A stretch of DNA of 45,747 nt from Selenomonadaceae bacterium (lineage in GTDB: Bacteria > Bacillota > Negativicutes > Selenomonadales > Selenomonadaceae): NCBI GenBank assembly GCA_017477125.1, contig JAFUXN010000128.1, positions 1 to 45,747 on the forward strand, in the 5' to 3' direction. Position 1 is the first letter of the stretch. The number at the start of each line of letters is the position of its first letter. Of this stretch, positions 33,666 through 42,172 are shown piece by piece. Made by a program: the position numbers and the translations under genes. Below the pieces are notes generated by a model. That model was not told the origin of the DNA, ran no database searches, and saw only the letters and a program-made list of their open reading frames with translations.

Positions 33666-35999
33666 CTACTTCTGACGTTCAGCAGCGTCTTGCGCTTGGT
33701 TGACGGCTTCAACGGCGTCCTCCGCATAGAAGTCCGCGCCCGCCGATCGCGCGTAGGATTGATCGACCGCCGCGCCCCCGACCATGATCTTCGATCGAAT
33801 ACCCGCCGCGCGGATCGCCGCTATCGTCTCATCGATCGCCGGCAGTGTCGTCGTCATCAACGCGCACAATCCAATCAGGAACGCCTCGTTGTCGAGCGCC
33901 GCACGCACCACCAGCTCCGGCTCCACGTCCTTGCCGAGGTCGACCACGTTGAAGCCCGCATTTTTCATCAGCGCCCCCACGATATTCTTGCCGAGGTCGT
34001 GCACGTCGCCCTTGACCGTCGCCAGCACCACCGTGCCCTTGCTCTCGACCTCCGCCGACGGGTTGAGCTGTTGAAATCGATCGAACGCCGACTGCAACGC
34101 TTGCGCGCTCAACAGCACCTGCGGCAAAAATAATTTCCCGCTCGAAAATTTTTCGCCGACCGTTTGCATCGCCGCATTCAACACGTCCGTGAATCGATCC
34201 GAAGGGCAACGCTCGACCATCGCAACCGCCGCGTCTGCGTCGCCGTTGATGATCGCCGTTCGTAATCCGTCAATCGGATCATCGCTCACCGTTTCGACCG
34301 TTGAAACCGCCGCCGACGCTCGTCTGCTGAACTCTACCGCTTGAGGATCGAATCCGAGCAGTGCTTTCGACGCCGCGAATGTCGATTGGATCATCTCGTC
34401 GAACGGATTGATGATCGGAGCCGTCAAGCCCGCCGTCAATGCTTGCGCGAAAAACGTCGCGTTGATCAGCGGACGGTTGGGCAGCCCGAATGAGATATTC
34501 GACAGCCCCATCGTCGACGGCAACCCCAATCGCCGATACGCCCTCAACGTCGCCAACACGTTCCGCGCGGAGTCCTTATCGGAGGCGAGCGTCGTGGTCA
34601 GCGCGTCCGCCAAAAAATCATCGTCAGTCAAGCCGAACTCCCGCGCTCGTAAGATGATCCGCTTGACGATCGCAAGCCGCTCCTCAACCGTCTTGGGCAG
34701 CCCCGCCTTCGTCACCGGCAAGATGATGATCGCCGCGCCGTACTTCTTGGCGAGCGGCAGGAATGTGTCACAGCGTTCGTCGTCGACGGAATTGATCAGC
34801 GCTCGACCCGGGAACGCGATCAAGCCCGCCTCCAACGCTTGAGGGTCGGCGGTGTCGATCGCCAACGGCACGTCGACCAGTTGAGACAAACTCGAGACAG
34901 CGTTGCGCATCAACGAGACGGGATCATCGACGGGCACCCCCATGTTGACATCGAGCACCGACGCCCCCGCTTTGACCTGCCCCACCGCGTCTCGTTTGAC
35001 GGTGAGCATCGAGCCCGATTGAATCTCCTCGCGCAACTTCCTCCGACCCGTCGGGTTGATCCTCTCGCCAATCATGATCGGTGTTTCATCGATCGTCACG
35101 AGCTTGGTTCGAGAAGTCAATTGCAATGATCGTTGAGCATCAATCGACGGCGAGTCGATCCCTTCAGATGCTTTGACCAATGCTCGAATGTGATCGGGGC
35201 TCGTGCCGCAGCAGCCTCCGAGGTACGACGCGCCCGCGCGGATCAATCTCTCCGCATAGGACGCAAAGTCGTCGGCGTTGAGCGGGAAGATCGTTTTGCC
35301 GTTGACGAGCGTCGGCAAGCCCGCATTCGGTTGGCAACTGATCGGGCAGAAGCAATGAGCTCTCATCTTTTCGACCACGCCGATCAGATCTTCGGGACCG
35401 AGCGAGCAGTTGACGCCCACGATCGCCGCGCCCAACTTCGACAGAGTGAGCGCCGCGACTTCGGGAGGAGTGCCGGTCACCGTTCGCCCGTCGGCTTGGA
35501 ACGACATTTGAGCGATGATCGGGATCGACGGAGCCGCCGCCTTACACGCGAGGATCGCCGCTCGAATCTCTTGCAAGTCGATGAACGTCTCGAGTATGAA
35601 GTAATCGGGCGACGCCGACGCCAACGCTCGAGCTTGGGCGTAGAAATTTTGATAAGCGTCGTCGAACGGCAGATCACCGATCGGCTCAACAAACCTTCCC
35701 GACGGTCCGATGTCGGCAGCGATCTTGATCGAGCGACCGTCGACGGCGCGACGAGCAATCTCAACCGCCGCCCGATTGATCTCGTCGAGCCGATCATCGA
35801 GCGCAAAATGCTTGAGCTTGAGAGGCGAGGCGCCGAACGAATTTGTAGTGATGATATTTGATCCGGCGTCGATGTATTGACGATGAATGTTCTCGACGAC
35901 CGACGGGTGATCGAGATTGAAGGACTCGGGAGCGGCGCCCGCAGGCAGACCGGCGGCTTGGAGCAGAGTGCCCATGGCGCCGTCGAAGAAGTGAAGCAT
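33666..35999 (-). CDS. metH: Cobalamin-dependent methionine synthase, three-domain form
   Basis: A 777-residue enzyme that methylates homocysteine from methyl-tetrahydrofolate through B12. Domain 1 (1-290) is the homocysteine methyltransferase barrel with zinc ligands Cys198 (VGVNCSLG) and Cys263/Cys264 (GGCCGTS). Domain 2 (about 310-560) is the pterin-binding barrel (IMIGERINPTGR, GASVLDVNMG). Domain 3 has the B12 cap and Rossmann domain with the cobalt ligand His667 in DVHDLGKNIV. The C-terminal AdoMet reactivation domain of E. coli MetH (1227 residues) is absent, as in many anaerobes, so reactivation needs a separate protein. The ATG at 35999 follows GGGAGG by 7 bases. No SAM or cobalamin riboswitch fits in the short divergent gap to efp. 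Confidence 0.95.
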   Translation of the reverse strand: MLHFFDGAMGTLLQAAGLPAGAAPESFNLDHPSVVENIHRQYIDAGSNIITTNSFGASPLKLKHFALDDRLDEINRAAVEIARRAVDGRSIKIAADIGPSGRFVEPIGDLPFDDAYQNFYAQARALASASPDYFILETFIDLQEIRAAILACKAAAPSIPIIAQMSFQADGRTVTGTPPEVAALTLSKLGAAIVGVNCSLGPEDLIGVVEKMRAHCFCPISCQPNAGLPTLVNGKTIFPLNADDFASYAERLIRAGASYLGGCCGTSPDHIRALVKASEGIDSPSIDAQRSLQLTSRTKLVTIDETPIMIGERINPTGRRKLREEIQSGSMLTVKRDAVGQVKAGASVLDVNMGVPVDDPVSLMRNAVSSLSQLVDVPLAIDTADPQALEAGLIAFPGRALINSVDDERCDTFLPLAKKYGAAIIILPVTKAGLPKTVEERLAIVKRIILRAREFGLTDDDFLADALTTTLASDKDSARNVLATLRAYRRLGLPSTMGLSNISFGLPNRPLINATFFAQALTAGLTAPIINPFDEMIQSTFAASKALLGFDPQAVEFSRRASAAVSTVETVSDDPIDGLRTAIINGDADAAVAMVERCPSDRFTDVLNAAMQTVGEKFSSGKLFLPQVLLSAQALQSAFDRFQQLNPSAEVESKGTVVLATVKGDVHDLGKNIVGALMKNAGFNVVDLGKDVEPELVVRAALDNEAFLIGLCALMTTTLPAIDETIAAIRAAGIRSKIMVGGAAVDQSYARSAGADFYAEDAVEAVNQAQDAAERQK

Positions 36000-36014
36000 A
36001 ACGAAACCTCCCTG

Positions 36015-36043
36015 TTGACTAAAGTTCATGCGGATATTATAAT
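36015..36043 (+). promoter_or_regulatory. Consensus promoter of efp
   Basis: TTGACT (36015-36020), 17 bp, TATAAT (36038-36043): nearly perfect sigma-A type. The eight bases ATTATAAT are a palindrome, so a -10 could also be read towards metH, although no good reverse -35 is seen at the right distance. Confidence 0.85.
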
Positions 36044-36069
36044 GCGTTTTGTCAATAGGAGGCGATACG

Positions 36070-36627
36070 ATGATAAGCAGTACTGATTTTCGCACGGGGC
36101 TGACGATAGAGATCGACGGCGCGGCGTGGCAGGTAGTCGAGTTCCAACACGTCAAGCCGGGCAAGGGCGCAGCGTTCGTTCGGACGAAAATCAAAAACGT
36201 GGAGACGGGCGCGGTCATCGAGCGCACGTTCAATCCGAATGAGAAGATGCCGCAAGCTCGATTGGAGAGCCGCAAGATGCAGTTCCTCTACGAGACCGAT
36301 GGCATGTACACGTTCATGGACACCGAGACTTACGAGCAGACGGAGCTGACGAAAGAGCAATTGGGTTCGGCGCTCAACTTCTTGAAAGAGAACATGGAGG
36401 CGAACGTTCAGAGTTTCAACGGCAAGCTGCTTGGAGTGACGTTGCCCAACAGCGTGGAGCTCAAGGTGATCGAATGTGAGCCGGCGGTGAAGGGCAACAC
36501 GGCGACGGGCGCATCGAAGACGGCGAAGCTCGAGACGGGATATGATGTGCGCGTGCCGCTGTTCATCAACGAGGGCGACGTGCTCCGCATCGACACTCGT
36601 ACCGGCAATTACATCGAGCGCGCTTAA
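36070..36627 (+). CDS. efp: Translation elongation factor P
   Basis: A 185-residue EF-P that relieves ribosome stalling at polyproline. Three beta-barrel domains are present: the KOW-like N domain with the modifiable Lys32 at the tip of [10 protein letters not shown], the OB domain and the C-terminal domain ending [17 protein letters not shown]. The KPGKG loop with Lys is the form modified in B. subtilis by 5-aminopentanol and in E. coli by beta-lysine; no modification enzyme is seen nearby. The ATG at 36070 follows AGGAGG by 7 bases. It is divergent from metH and convergent with rplI, with a shared terminator between. Confidence 0.97.
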   Translation: MISSTDFRTGLTIEIDGAAWQVVEFQHVKPGKGAAFVRTKIKNVETGAVIERTFNPNEKMPQARLESRKMQFLYETDGMYTFMDTETYEQTELTKEQLGSALNFLKENMEANVQSFNGKLLGVTLPNSVELKVIECEPAVKGNTATGASKTAKLETGYDVRVPLFINEGDVLRIDTRTGNYIERA

Positions 36628-36650
36628 AAATATTTTTTCGGATCAAAAAA

Positions 36651-36680
36651 GGGCGTCCCCAATGCGGGGCGCCCCTTTTT
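36651..36680 (+). terminator. Bidirectional terminator between efp and rplI
   Basis: GGGCGTCCC (36651-36659) pairs with GGGGCGCCC (36666-36674) through one wobble, with T5 on the right and A6 on the left. It can stop transcription of efp on the plus strand and of pfp-rplI on the minus strand. Confidence 0.85.
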
Positions 36681-36739
36681 ATTTGGTTCTCGACCAATCG
36701 TCTAACCGGTGGCAGTCGACGACTTGATCGAGATCAGTT

Positions 36740-37186
36740 TTATTTTTGAGTGATAGAGAACTTCAGCTTGGCGGAAATTCCCGGCTCAAGTTTGACGCTT
36801 GCGATGTAATCTCCCGCGCCCGTCACTTCCTGCTCCAAACTGATTTTGCGCTTGTCGACGTCGAGCCCGTTGATATCTTTCAGCGCCGCCGCGATATCCG
36901 CCGCCGTCACCGATCCGAACAGCTTGCCGTCTTTGCCGACGTTGACAGGAATGATCAAATTGACCTTCTCGAGCTGGCTTGCCAACAGTCGAGCCTCGTC
37001 AGACGCTTGCGCCTTGCGACGTGCGGTCGTCGCCGCATTCGTCTTCGCCTGATTGATGTTCTCTGTGGTCGCGGGCTTCGCCAACTTGCGAGCCAAGAGG
37101 TAATTGCGTCCATAGCCGTCTGCAACCTCGACGATCTCGCCCGCCTTGCCGACCTTCTTGACGTCCGCCGTCAAAATTACTTTCAT
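36740..37186 (-). CDS. rplI: 50S ribosomal protein L9
   Basis: A 148-residue L9. The N-terminal rRNA-binding domain reads MKVILTADVKKVGKAGEIVEVADGYGRNYLL, then a long connecting helix (about 40-75, alanine/lysine rich) and the C-terminal domain with KLFGSVTAADIAAAL. GAGGAGG is 8 bases before the ATG. It lies 3 bases after pfp, so the two are co-transcribed, an unusual partner: L9 is more often next to rpsR, dnaB or a GdpP-like gene. Confidence 0.97.
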   Translation of the reverse strand: MKVILTADVKKVGKAGEIVEVADGYGRNYLLARKLAKPATTENINQAKTNAATTARRKAQASDEARLLASQLEKVNLIIPVNVGKDGKLFGSVTAADIAAALKDINGLDVDKRKISLEQEVTGAGDYIASVKLEPGISAKLKFSITQK

Positions 37187-37189
37187 GGA

Positions 37190-38443
37190 TCAAGCCTCCT
37201 CAAAGAGGTAGCCGTAGCGCGCTTTGAACTCGTCGACTTCCATGCGGAAAGCGTTGGCGACGATCGGATCATCGAGATCGGGAACCTCGAGCCGCATCAT
37301 GCAGTTGCGCGCGATCTTGTAATGCACGCTGCCGATGTTCACTCGACGCACCGCAGTCTTGCCGGTCTCGGGATCGCGAATGTCCTCGAAACGCATGGGG
37401 ACTGCCTTGTTGTCTTGAATCGAAATCAATGCGCCGGAGTCGCCGCGGAGCAGGAACTGCATCGCCTCATAGCCGAGCGAACGAGCGTAATCGATATCGT
37501 AAGCGATCGGCGCGGTGCAACGAAGCTCGTAACCGATTTCTTTGTCGACGATCGACAGCTTGATGCCGAGGCGGCGAACTTCCTCGAGCACCTTCTTCTT
37601 GAGAATCTGACCGAAGTCGAGTTCCGAATAGCGAATGTGCCCATGCTCGTCGAGCTCGATGGTGCCGAGCGCGGTGAAGTCTTCCTCGCGAATCTTCTCA
37701 ATGACGCCCTCGGCAATGACCGCCACGCCGTAATTCTTGCCGATCAGATAGCGTTTCATGATCGAGCCGGTGATGATGTCGACGACCTGTTGCAGAGGAA
37801 TTTTATCCTGCTTGAACTCCTCGGGGATGATCGTAACGGCAGCGCCCGCCGAACGCCCCATGCCCAGCGCGAGATGTCCCGCGGTGCGACCCATGGCGAT
37901 GGTGAAGTACCAACGGTTATTCGAAGTCTTTGCGTCCTCCATGAGGTTTTGAATTTCGGTGGTGGCGAAGGCGCGAGCGGTCTCGAATCCGAAAGTCGGG
38001 ACGCCCTCGGGCAACGGCAGATCGTTGTCGATGGTCTTGGGCACGTGCACGACGTTGATGGTTCTGCCGATCGAGCGAGCGAACTCACTGACCTTGGAGG
38101 AGCTGAACGCGGTGTCGTCGCCGCCGATGGTGACGAGGTGGTTGACGCCGAGTTCGGTCAACGTCTCGACGACGGTACGCAGATCGGATTCCTTCTTGGT
38201 CGGATTGAAGCGCGACATCTTGAGAATGCAACCGCCGGTCTGATGAATGCGGCTGATGTTCGACGGCTCGAGGCGGATATAATTTTTCTCGCCGCGCGCC
38301 AGACGGGAAAAGCCGTCATAGAAGCCGAGCACGTCCCAACCCTTACGATAAGCCTCGGCGGTGACGCCGCTGATGACCGCGTTGATGCCGGGGGCGGGAC
38401 CGCCGCCGCAGACGATGGCAACAGAATTTTTAACTCCAAACAT
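37190..38443 (-). CDS. pfp: Pyrophosphate-type 6-phosphofructokinase
   Basis: A 417-residue phosphofructokinase that interconverts fructose 6-phosphate and fructose 1,6-bisphosphate. GGGPAPGIN (13-21) is the phosphate-donor loop. GGDD (107-110) replaces the GGDG of ATP enzymes, with the second Asp excluding ATP, and PKTIDND (135-141) supplies the lysine that with it specifies PPi. MGRTAGHLALG is the substrate loop. These residues point to a reversible PPi-dependent enzyme of the long clade, saving ATP in anaerobic glycolysis. The ATG at 38443 follows AAGGAG by 10 bases. Confidence 0.92.
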   Translation of the reverse strand: MFGVKNSVAIVCGGGPAPGINAVISGVTAEAYRKGWDVLGFYDGFSRLARGEKNYIRLEPSNISRIHQTGGCILKMSRFNPTKKESDLRTVVETLTELGVNHLVTIGGDDTAFSSSKVSEFARSIGRTINVVHVPKTIDNDLPLPEGVPTFGFETARAFATTEIQNLMEDAKTSNNRWYFTIAMGRTAGHLALGMGRSAGAAVTIIPEEFKQDKIPLQQVVDIITGSIMKRYLIGKNYGVAVIAEGVIEKIREEDFTALGTIELDEHGHIRYSELDFGQILKKKVLEEVRRLGIKLSIVDKEIGYELRCTAPIAYDIDYARSLGYEAMQFLLRGDSGALISIQDNKAVPMRFEDIRDPETGKTAVRRVNIGSVHYKIARNCMMRLEVPDLDDPIVANAFRMEVDEFKARYGYLFEEA

Positions 38444-38477
38444 GGAAGCAGTCTCCTTTACAAAATTGATGGTTGAG

Positions 38478-38506
38478 ATTATAGCATGGATTGTTGACGC
38501 CGTCGA
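38478..38506 (-). promoter_or_regulatory. Promoter of pfp-rplI
   Basis: On the minus strand, TATAAT (38483-38478) lies 17 bp from TCGACG (38506-38501). The -10 is perfect; the -35 matches TTGACA at four positions. It lies back to back with the purB promoter. Confidence 0.6.
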
Positions 38507-38516
38507 GAAAATTTTG

Positions 38517-38545
38517 TTGGCGCCCGCCCGTCGAAGTGATACAAT
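38517..38545 (+). promoter_or_regulatory. Promoter of purB
   Basis: TTGGCG (38517-38522), 17 bp, TACAAT (38540-38545). Initiation about 10 bases downstream gives a leader of about 12 bases that contains little more than the GAGGAG ribosome site. Confidence 0.6.
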
Positions 38546-38565
38546 GTCGCCGAGGAGTGATGGAA

Positions 38566-39858
38566 ATGATTGAACGGTACACGAGCGCGCCGATGAAAAG
38601 TTTGTGGTCGGAGCGCAACGAGTGGGCGACGATCCTCAAGGTAGAGATCGCGGCGCTCGAGGCGATGGTCGAGTTGGGAGAAGCTCCGGCGTGGGCGCTC
38701 AACGACGTGCGGGAGAAGGCAGCCTTCACCGTCGAGCGCATACATGAGATCGAACGCGAGACAAATCATGATATCATTGCGTTCCTGACCAACGTGGCGG
38801 AGAACGTGGGCGAGGCGTCGAAGTTCGTGCACAAGGGCTTGACGTCGAGCGACGTGAAGGACACGGCGATCTGTTTCATGCTCAAGGAGGCGGCTGATAT
38901 TCTGCTCGACCTTCTCAACAAATTGAGGGAAGTGCTCCGTCGTCGCGCGGTAGAATTTCGGTCGACGCCGTGCGTGGGGCGGACGCATGGAATCCACGCC
39001 GAGCCCATGACATTCGGATTGAAATTATTGTTGTGGAGCGCGGAGATCGAACGCGACATCGAGCGGCTCGAGCGGGCGAAAGAAATCATTTCGGTCGGCA
39101 AGCTGTCGGGAGCGGTCGGCACGTATTCGAACATCGATCCAAGGGTTGAGGAGATCGTCTGTCAGAAGCTCGGATTGAAACCGGTACCGTTGGCGACGCA
39201 GGTCATTCAACGCGATCGGCATGCGGAGTACTTAACGGCGTTGGCGCTGGCGTCGTCGACGCTCGAGAAGATCGCGACGGAGCTTCGCAACCTTCAACGC
39301 ACCGACATTCGAGAGGCGGAAGAATATTTCACGCGCGGGCAAAAAGGTTCGTCGGCGATGCCGCACAAGCGCAATCCGATCACGGGCGAGAGGATATGCG
39401 GGCTGGCGCGGCTGGTTCGTTCGAATGCGATGGCGGCGATTGAGGACAACACGTTGTGGCACGAGCGGGACATCTCTCATTCGAGCGTGGAGCGGGTGAT
39501 CCTGCCCGACTCGACGATCATCTTGGATTACCAATTGCGGCTGATGATCAAGTTGATCGACAAGCTGTTGGTGTACCCCGAGGCGATGATGCACAACCTC
39601 AATCGAACGGGCGGCTTGATCTTCAGCCAACGGCTGTTGCTCGAACTGGTCAACAAGGGCGTGCTGCGTGAGACGGCTTACGTGATGATCCAGCGCAATG
39701 CGATGAAACGTTGGATGGCGGGAGAAGATTTCCGAACGAACGTCGAGCGCGATGAGGAGATCGCAAAATATCTGTCGCGCGATGAGATTGAGGCTTGTTT
39801 CGATATCAATTGGTACCTCCGTCGGGTCGACGACATCTATAAACGGTTCGGGCTTTGA
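38566..39858 (+). CDS. purB: Adenylosuccinate lyase
   Basis: A 430-residue fumarase/aspartase-superfamily enzyme that cleaves SAICAR and adenylosuccinate in purine synthesis. The substrate loop is GSSAMPHKRNPITGE (from residue 261, with the catalytic Ser in SSAMPHK). LTSSDVKDTA and CVGRTHGIHAEPMTFG carry the other active-site residues, including the general acid/base His. Length matches B. subtilis PurB (431). I use the ATG at 38566 because GAGGAG lies 8 bases upstream; the ATG at 38560 is too close to it. Confidence 0.97.
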   Translation: MIERYTSAPMKSLWSERNEWATILKVEIAALEAMVELGEAPAWALNDVREKAAFTVERIHEIERETNHDIIAFLTNVAENVGEASKFVHKGLTSSDVKDTAICFMLKEAADILLDLLNKLREVLRRRAVEFRSTPCVGRTHGIHAEPMTFGLKLLLWSAEIERDIERLERAKEIISVGKLSGAVGTYSNIDPRVEEIVCQKLGLKPVPLATQVIQRDRHAEYLTALALASSTLEKIATELRNLQRTDIREAEEYFTRGQKGSSAMPHKRNPITGERICGLARLVRSNAMAAIEDNTLWHERDISHSSVERVILPDSTIILDYQLRLMIKLIDKLLVYPEAMMHNLNRTGGLIFSQRLLLELVNKGVLRETAYVMIQRNAMKRWMAGEDFRTNVERDEEIAKYLSRDEIEACFDINWYLRRVDDIYKRFGL

Positions 39859-39868
39859 AAAATTTTTG

Positions 39869-39897
39869 TTGCGCCGAACGAATTTCAATGATACAAT
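39869..39897 (+). promoter_or_regulatory. Promoter of the orphan small gene at 39941
   Basis: TTGCGC (39869-39874), 17 bp, TACAAT (39892-39897), starting 11 bases after purB. It shows that the small gene downstream is its own transcription unit. Confidence 0.65.
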
Positions 39898-39940
39898 ATC
39901 GACGCTGAAAAGGATTTTGGTCAAGAAGGAGGGAAACATC

Positions 39941-40363
39941 ATGGCAATAGCAGCTCTCAATGCAAGGACGATGAGCGAGGCACTGCGCGCCAATTCGATC
40001 ACCGGCACGCTCGGCGGGCGCGTAACCGAGGATACCATTGCTCGCACCAACGCCGCCGTCACTCGCGACGGCATAGCGGTTGCGTCTGAAGCGATGCGCC
40101 CCGTGATGCAACAGGTTTCGAATCTCGGTTCGGAGCCGCGCGGAGGAAACGGCATGGCGTCGGCGGTCACCGATCAGATTGTCAACGATGCGGTCAGAGT
40201 TATGGGCGAGATCATGCAACGCGACGACACTTACATCGGCACCACGCCGCTCGGCAACAACTTCAACAGTACTGAGTTCCACGAGATGAACGATACTTCG
40301 TCGAGTTGGCAGGAGCGTCGCACGGCATCTTCGTACAGCTATTTCAACATCGGGCAGATGTAA
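39941..40363 (+). CDS. Hypothetical protein, 140 residues
   Basis: I do not recognise this protein. It has its own promoter and a strong AGGAGGG 7 bases before the ATG, so it is very probably expressed. It is soluble, with no signal peptide or membrane segment. Residues 1-90 look helical and rich in alanine, threonine and arginine (MSEALRANSITGTLGGRVTEDTI). The C-terminal third is rich in asparagine, serine and tyrosine (SSWQERRTASSYSYFNI). There are no cysteines or histidine clusters and no obvious catalytic motif. The last 25 bases overlap the 3' end of the convergent SGNH-like gene. It may be a lineage-specific structural or regulatory protein. Confidence 0.75.
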   Translation: MAIAALNARTMSEALRANSITGTLGGRVTEDTIARTNAAVTRDGIAVASEAMRPVMQQVSNLGSEPRGGNGMASAVTDQIVNDAVRVMGEIMQRDDTYIGTTPLGNNFNSTEFHEMNDTSSSWQERRTASSYSYFNIGQM

Positions 40364-41283
40364 TCTTCGAACGCCCGCGCTTTGAGGTGTGCGGCGTCCC
40401 AAAAATTTTTTTCATCATCAATGGTGCTGTCATTTATAAATATAGAAGCGAAGTCTTTGACGGGCGCGAGGCTCGTCAATTTTTTTTGCCAAAGTTGATA
40501 ACGCTCCCGAGGATAGCGCTCAAAATGATATCGGCTGACGGGCAGGATCACGACGGTGAGCTCGATCGCATGGTCGCGACAGAGTTTGACGATCGCGTTG
40601 AAGTCGTCGAACTTGCGCCGGCTGACGATCGGATCGACGGGCGCCCAATGCGTCATCTCGATCGAATTTCGAGTGAACGAGTTTTCGAAGGTGAACAGCT
40701 CATAGAGGGCGGGCTCGCTGAATTTGCCGTCGGGATCGAAGGCGGGGAAGTCGCGTTGCATGATCCGATTGAATTTGATCGTCGAAAGGCTGTCGGCAAG
40801 GGCGTCGGTGGTGAGGAGCGTGGCGAAAAAATTTTTGACGGTGATGCGCTCGGCGCTCAACTGTTCGGGATCGAAGCCGGTCATTGATTCCCGATCGATC
40901 GCAAACATCTCATAGTCGACGACGACGATCAAGCGCTCGAGATTGGGATTGGAGCGGACGGCGGCGCGAGCGAAGGCGAGAAGCTCTTTGGGTTGAGCGT
41001 TGCGGACGGAGGCGTTATAAGCCCGTTCGCCGAAGAGTTGAGGATCGATGGCGAAATCGGCTTTGGAGTTTCCGATCACGACGACGTTGGGGCGTTGATT
41101 GATCAGAGCGACGGCTTTGAACAGTCGTTCGTGATGTTGAGAGATGTCGGCGAAGAAATTGAAACCGAGCGTGCGATTGGATTGCCAAACGTTATACGGG
41201 TCGACGGCAAAATTGAATGCGGCGCTCGACAAGCACATCAACAAAAACATTCCGATCGTCGACAGAAAAAATTTCCTCCACAT
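40339..41283 (-). CDS. Membrane-anchored SGNH/AlgJ-like protein of unknown function
   Basis: A 314-residue protein. An N-terminal hydrophobic segment (about 4-25, after WRKFF) anchors it, with the remainder outside. VVVIGNSKADFAID near residue 70 resembles the block I Ser loop of SGNH hydrolases or AlgJ/DltD-like acyl-transfer partners, LIVVVDYEMFAID resembles block II, and the C-terminal DAAHLKARAFEDYICP has the D-x-x-H arrangement of block V. Such proteins usually modify cell-surface polysaccharides. It may act on an envelope glycan, but no MBOAT acyltransferase gene is next to it. The ATG at 41283 has GAGGTG 7 bases upstream. The divergent rpsB promoter lies about 40 bases away. Confidence 0.75.
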   Translation of the reverse strand: MWRKFFLSTIGMFLLMCLSSAAFNFAVDPYNVWQSNRTLGFNFFADISQHHERLFKAVALINQRPNVVVIGNSKADFAIDPQLFGERAYNASVRNAQPKELLAFARAAVRSNPNLERLIVVVDYEMFAIDRESMTGFDPEQLSAERITVKNFFATLLTTDALADSLSTIKFNRIMQRDFPAFDPDGKFSEPALYELFTFENSFTRNSIEMTHWAPVDPIVSRRKFDDFNAIVKLCRDHAIELTVVILPVSRYHFERYPRERYQLWQKKLTSLAPVKDFASIFINDSTIDDEKNFWDAAHLKARAFEDYICPMLK

Positions 41284-41323
41284 GCAATTCACCTCGACGG
41301 CATTTTATTATATGATGGCGTGC

Positions 41324-41353
41324 TTGACAAAAAATAAATCATTGTGCTAAACT
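41324..41353 (+). promoter_or_regulatory. Promoter of rpsB-tsf
   Basis: A perfect TTGACA (41324-41329), 18 bp, TAAACT (41348-41353), with TG one base before the -10 (extended -10). Initiation near 41360 leaves a leader of about 90 nt. Confidence 0.78.
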
Positions 41354-41370
41354 TTGCGGGCTTATAAAGA

Positions 41371-41427
41371 GGCTCGACGGATATCGGGACTGTGCCGAAA
41401 GGTTGATCCGATAGGCGAAGGCGAGCC
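41371..41427 (+). ncRNA. Structured 5' leader of rpsB (candidate S2 autoregulatory element)
   Basis: Nested helices can be drawn: GGCTCG (41371-41376) with CGAGCC (41422-41427), CGGAT (41378-41382) with ATCCG (41406-41410), and CGG (41386-41388) with CCG (41395-41397). Leaders of rpsB bind S2 in other bacteria to repress rpsB-tsf. Whether this fold belongs to a known class I cannot say. Confidence 0.5.
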
Positions 41428-41452
41428 GCAATCAGAACAGGAGGTTTTAGTT

Positions 41453-42172
41453 ATGGCAGTCATTTCGATGAAGCAACTGCTCGAGGCGGGCGTCCATTTC
41501 GGACATCAGACGCGGCGTTGGAACCCGAAGATGGCGAAGTACATCTTCACGGAGCGCAACGGAATTTACATCATCGATCTGCAGAAGACGGTGCGCAAAG
41601 TCGATGAGGCTTATGCGTTTGTGCGGAGCGTGGCGGAGGAGGGCAAATCGATCCTCTTCGTCGGCACCAAGAAGCAGGCGCAGGAAGCGGTGAAGGAAGA
41701 GGCGACGCGCGCGGGTCAGCACTTCGTCAATGAGCGCTGGCTGGGCGGCATGCTCACGAACTACGAGACGATCCGCACCCGCATCACGCGACTGAAGGAT
41801 CTCGAGGCGATGGAAGCCGACGGCACTTATGACATTCTGCCGAAGAAGGAAGTCATGCAGCTCAAGCATGAGCAGGGCAGGCTTGAAAAATATCTCGGCG
41901 GCATCAAAGAGATGAAGAAACTGCCGGGCGCGATCTTCATCGTCGACCCGCGCAAAGAGAGAATCGCCGTCGCCGAAGCGCACAAGCTCAACATTCCGAT
42001 CGTGGCGATAGTCGATACGAACTGCGACCCCGACGAGATCGATTACGTGATCCCGGGCAACGATGACGCAATCCGCGCGGTGAAACTGATCACGTCGCGA
42101 ATGGCGGATGCCGTGGTCGAGGGACGTCAGGGCTTGGACGCGGCAACAGAAGAAGTGGAGGCGGCACAATAA
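41453..42172 (+). CDS. rpsB: 30S ribosomal protein S2
   Basis: A 239-residue S2. [27 protein letters not shown] and [16 protein letters not shown] are hallmark segments, followed by [14 protein letters not shown] and a C-terminal [13 protein letters not shown]. The acidic tail ends EEVEAAQ. AGGAGG is 8 bases before the ATG at 41453. It forms the conserved rpsB-tsf pair: the stop is directly followed by the tsf ATG. Confidence 0.98.
   Translation: MAVISMKQLLEAGVHFGHQTRRWNPKMAKYIFTERNGIYIIDLQKTVRKVDEAYAFVRSVAEEGKSILFVGTKKQAQEAVKEEATRAGQHFVNERWLGGMLTNYETIRTRITRLKDLEAMEADGTYDILPKKEVMQLKHEQGRLEKYLGGIKEMKKLPGAIFIVDPRKERIAVAEAHKLNIPIVAIVDTNCDPDEIDYVIPGNDDAIRAVKLITSRMADAVVEGRQGLDAATEEVEAAQ

Noticed and set aside
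36000-36069. SAM or cobalamin riboswitch for metH
   Set aside because: Only 70 bases separate metH and efp, occupied by promoter and ribosome sites; no riboswitch could fit.
41354-41452. T-box leader before rpsB
   Set aside because: No specifier loop or T-box sequence is seen, and no terminator precedes the start.
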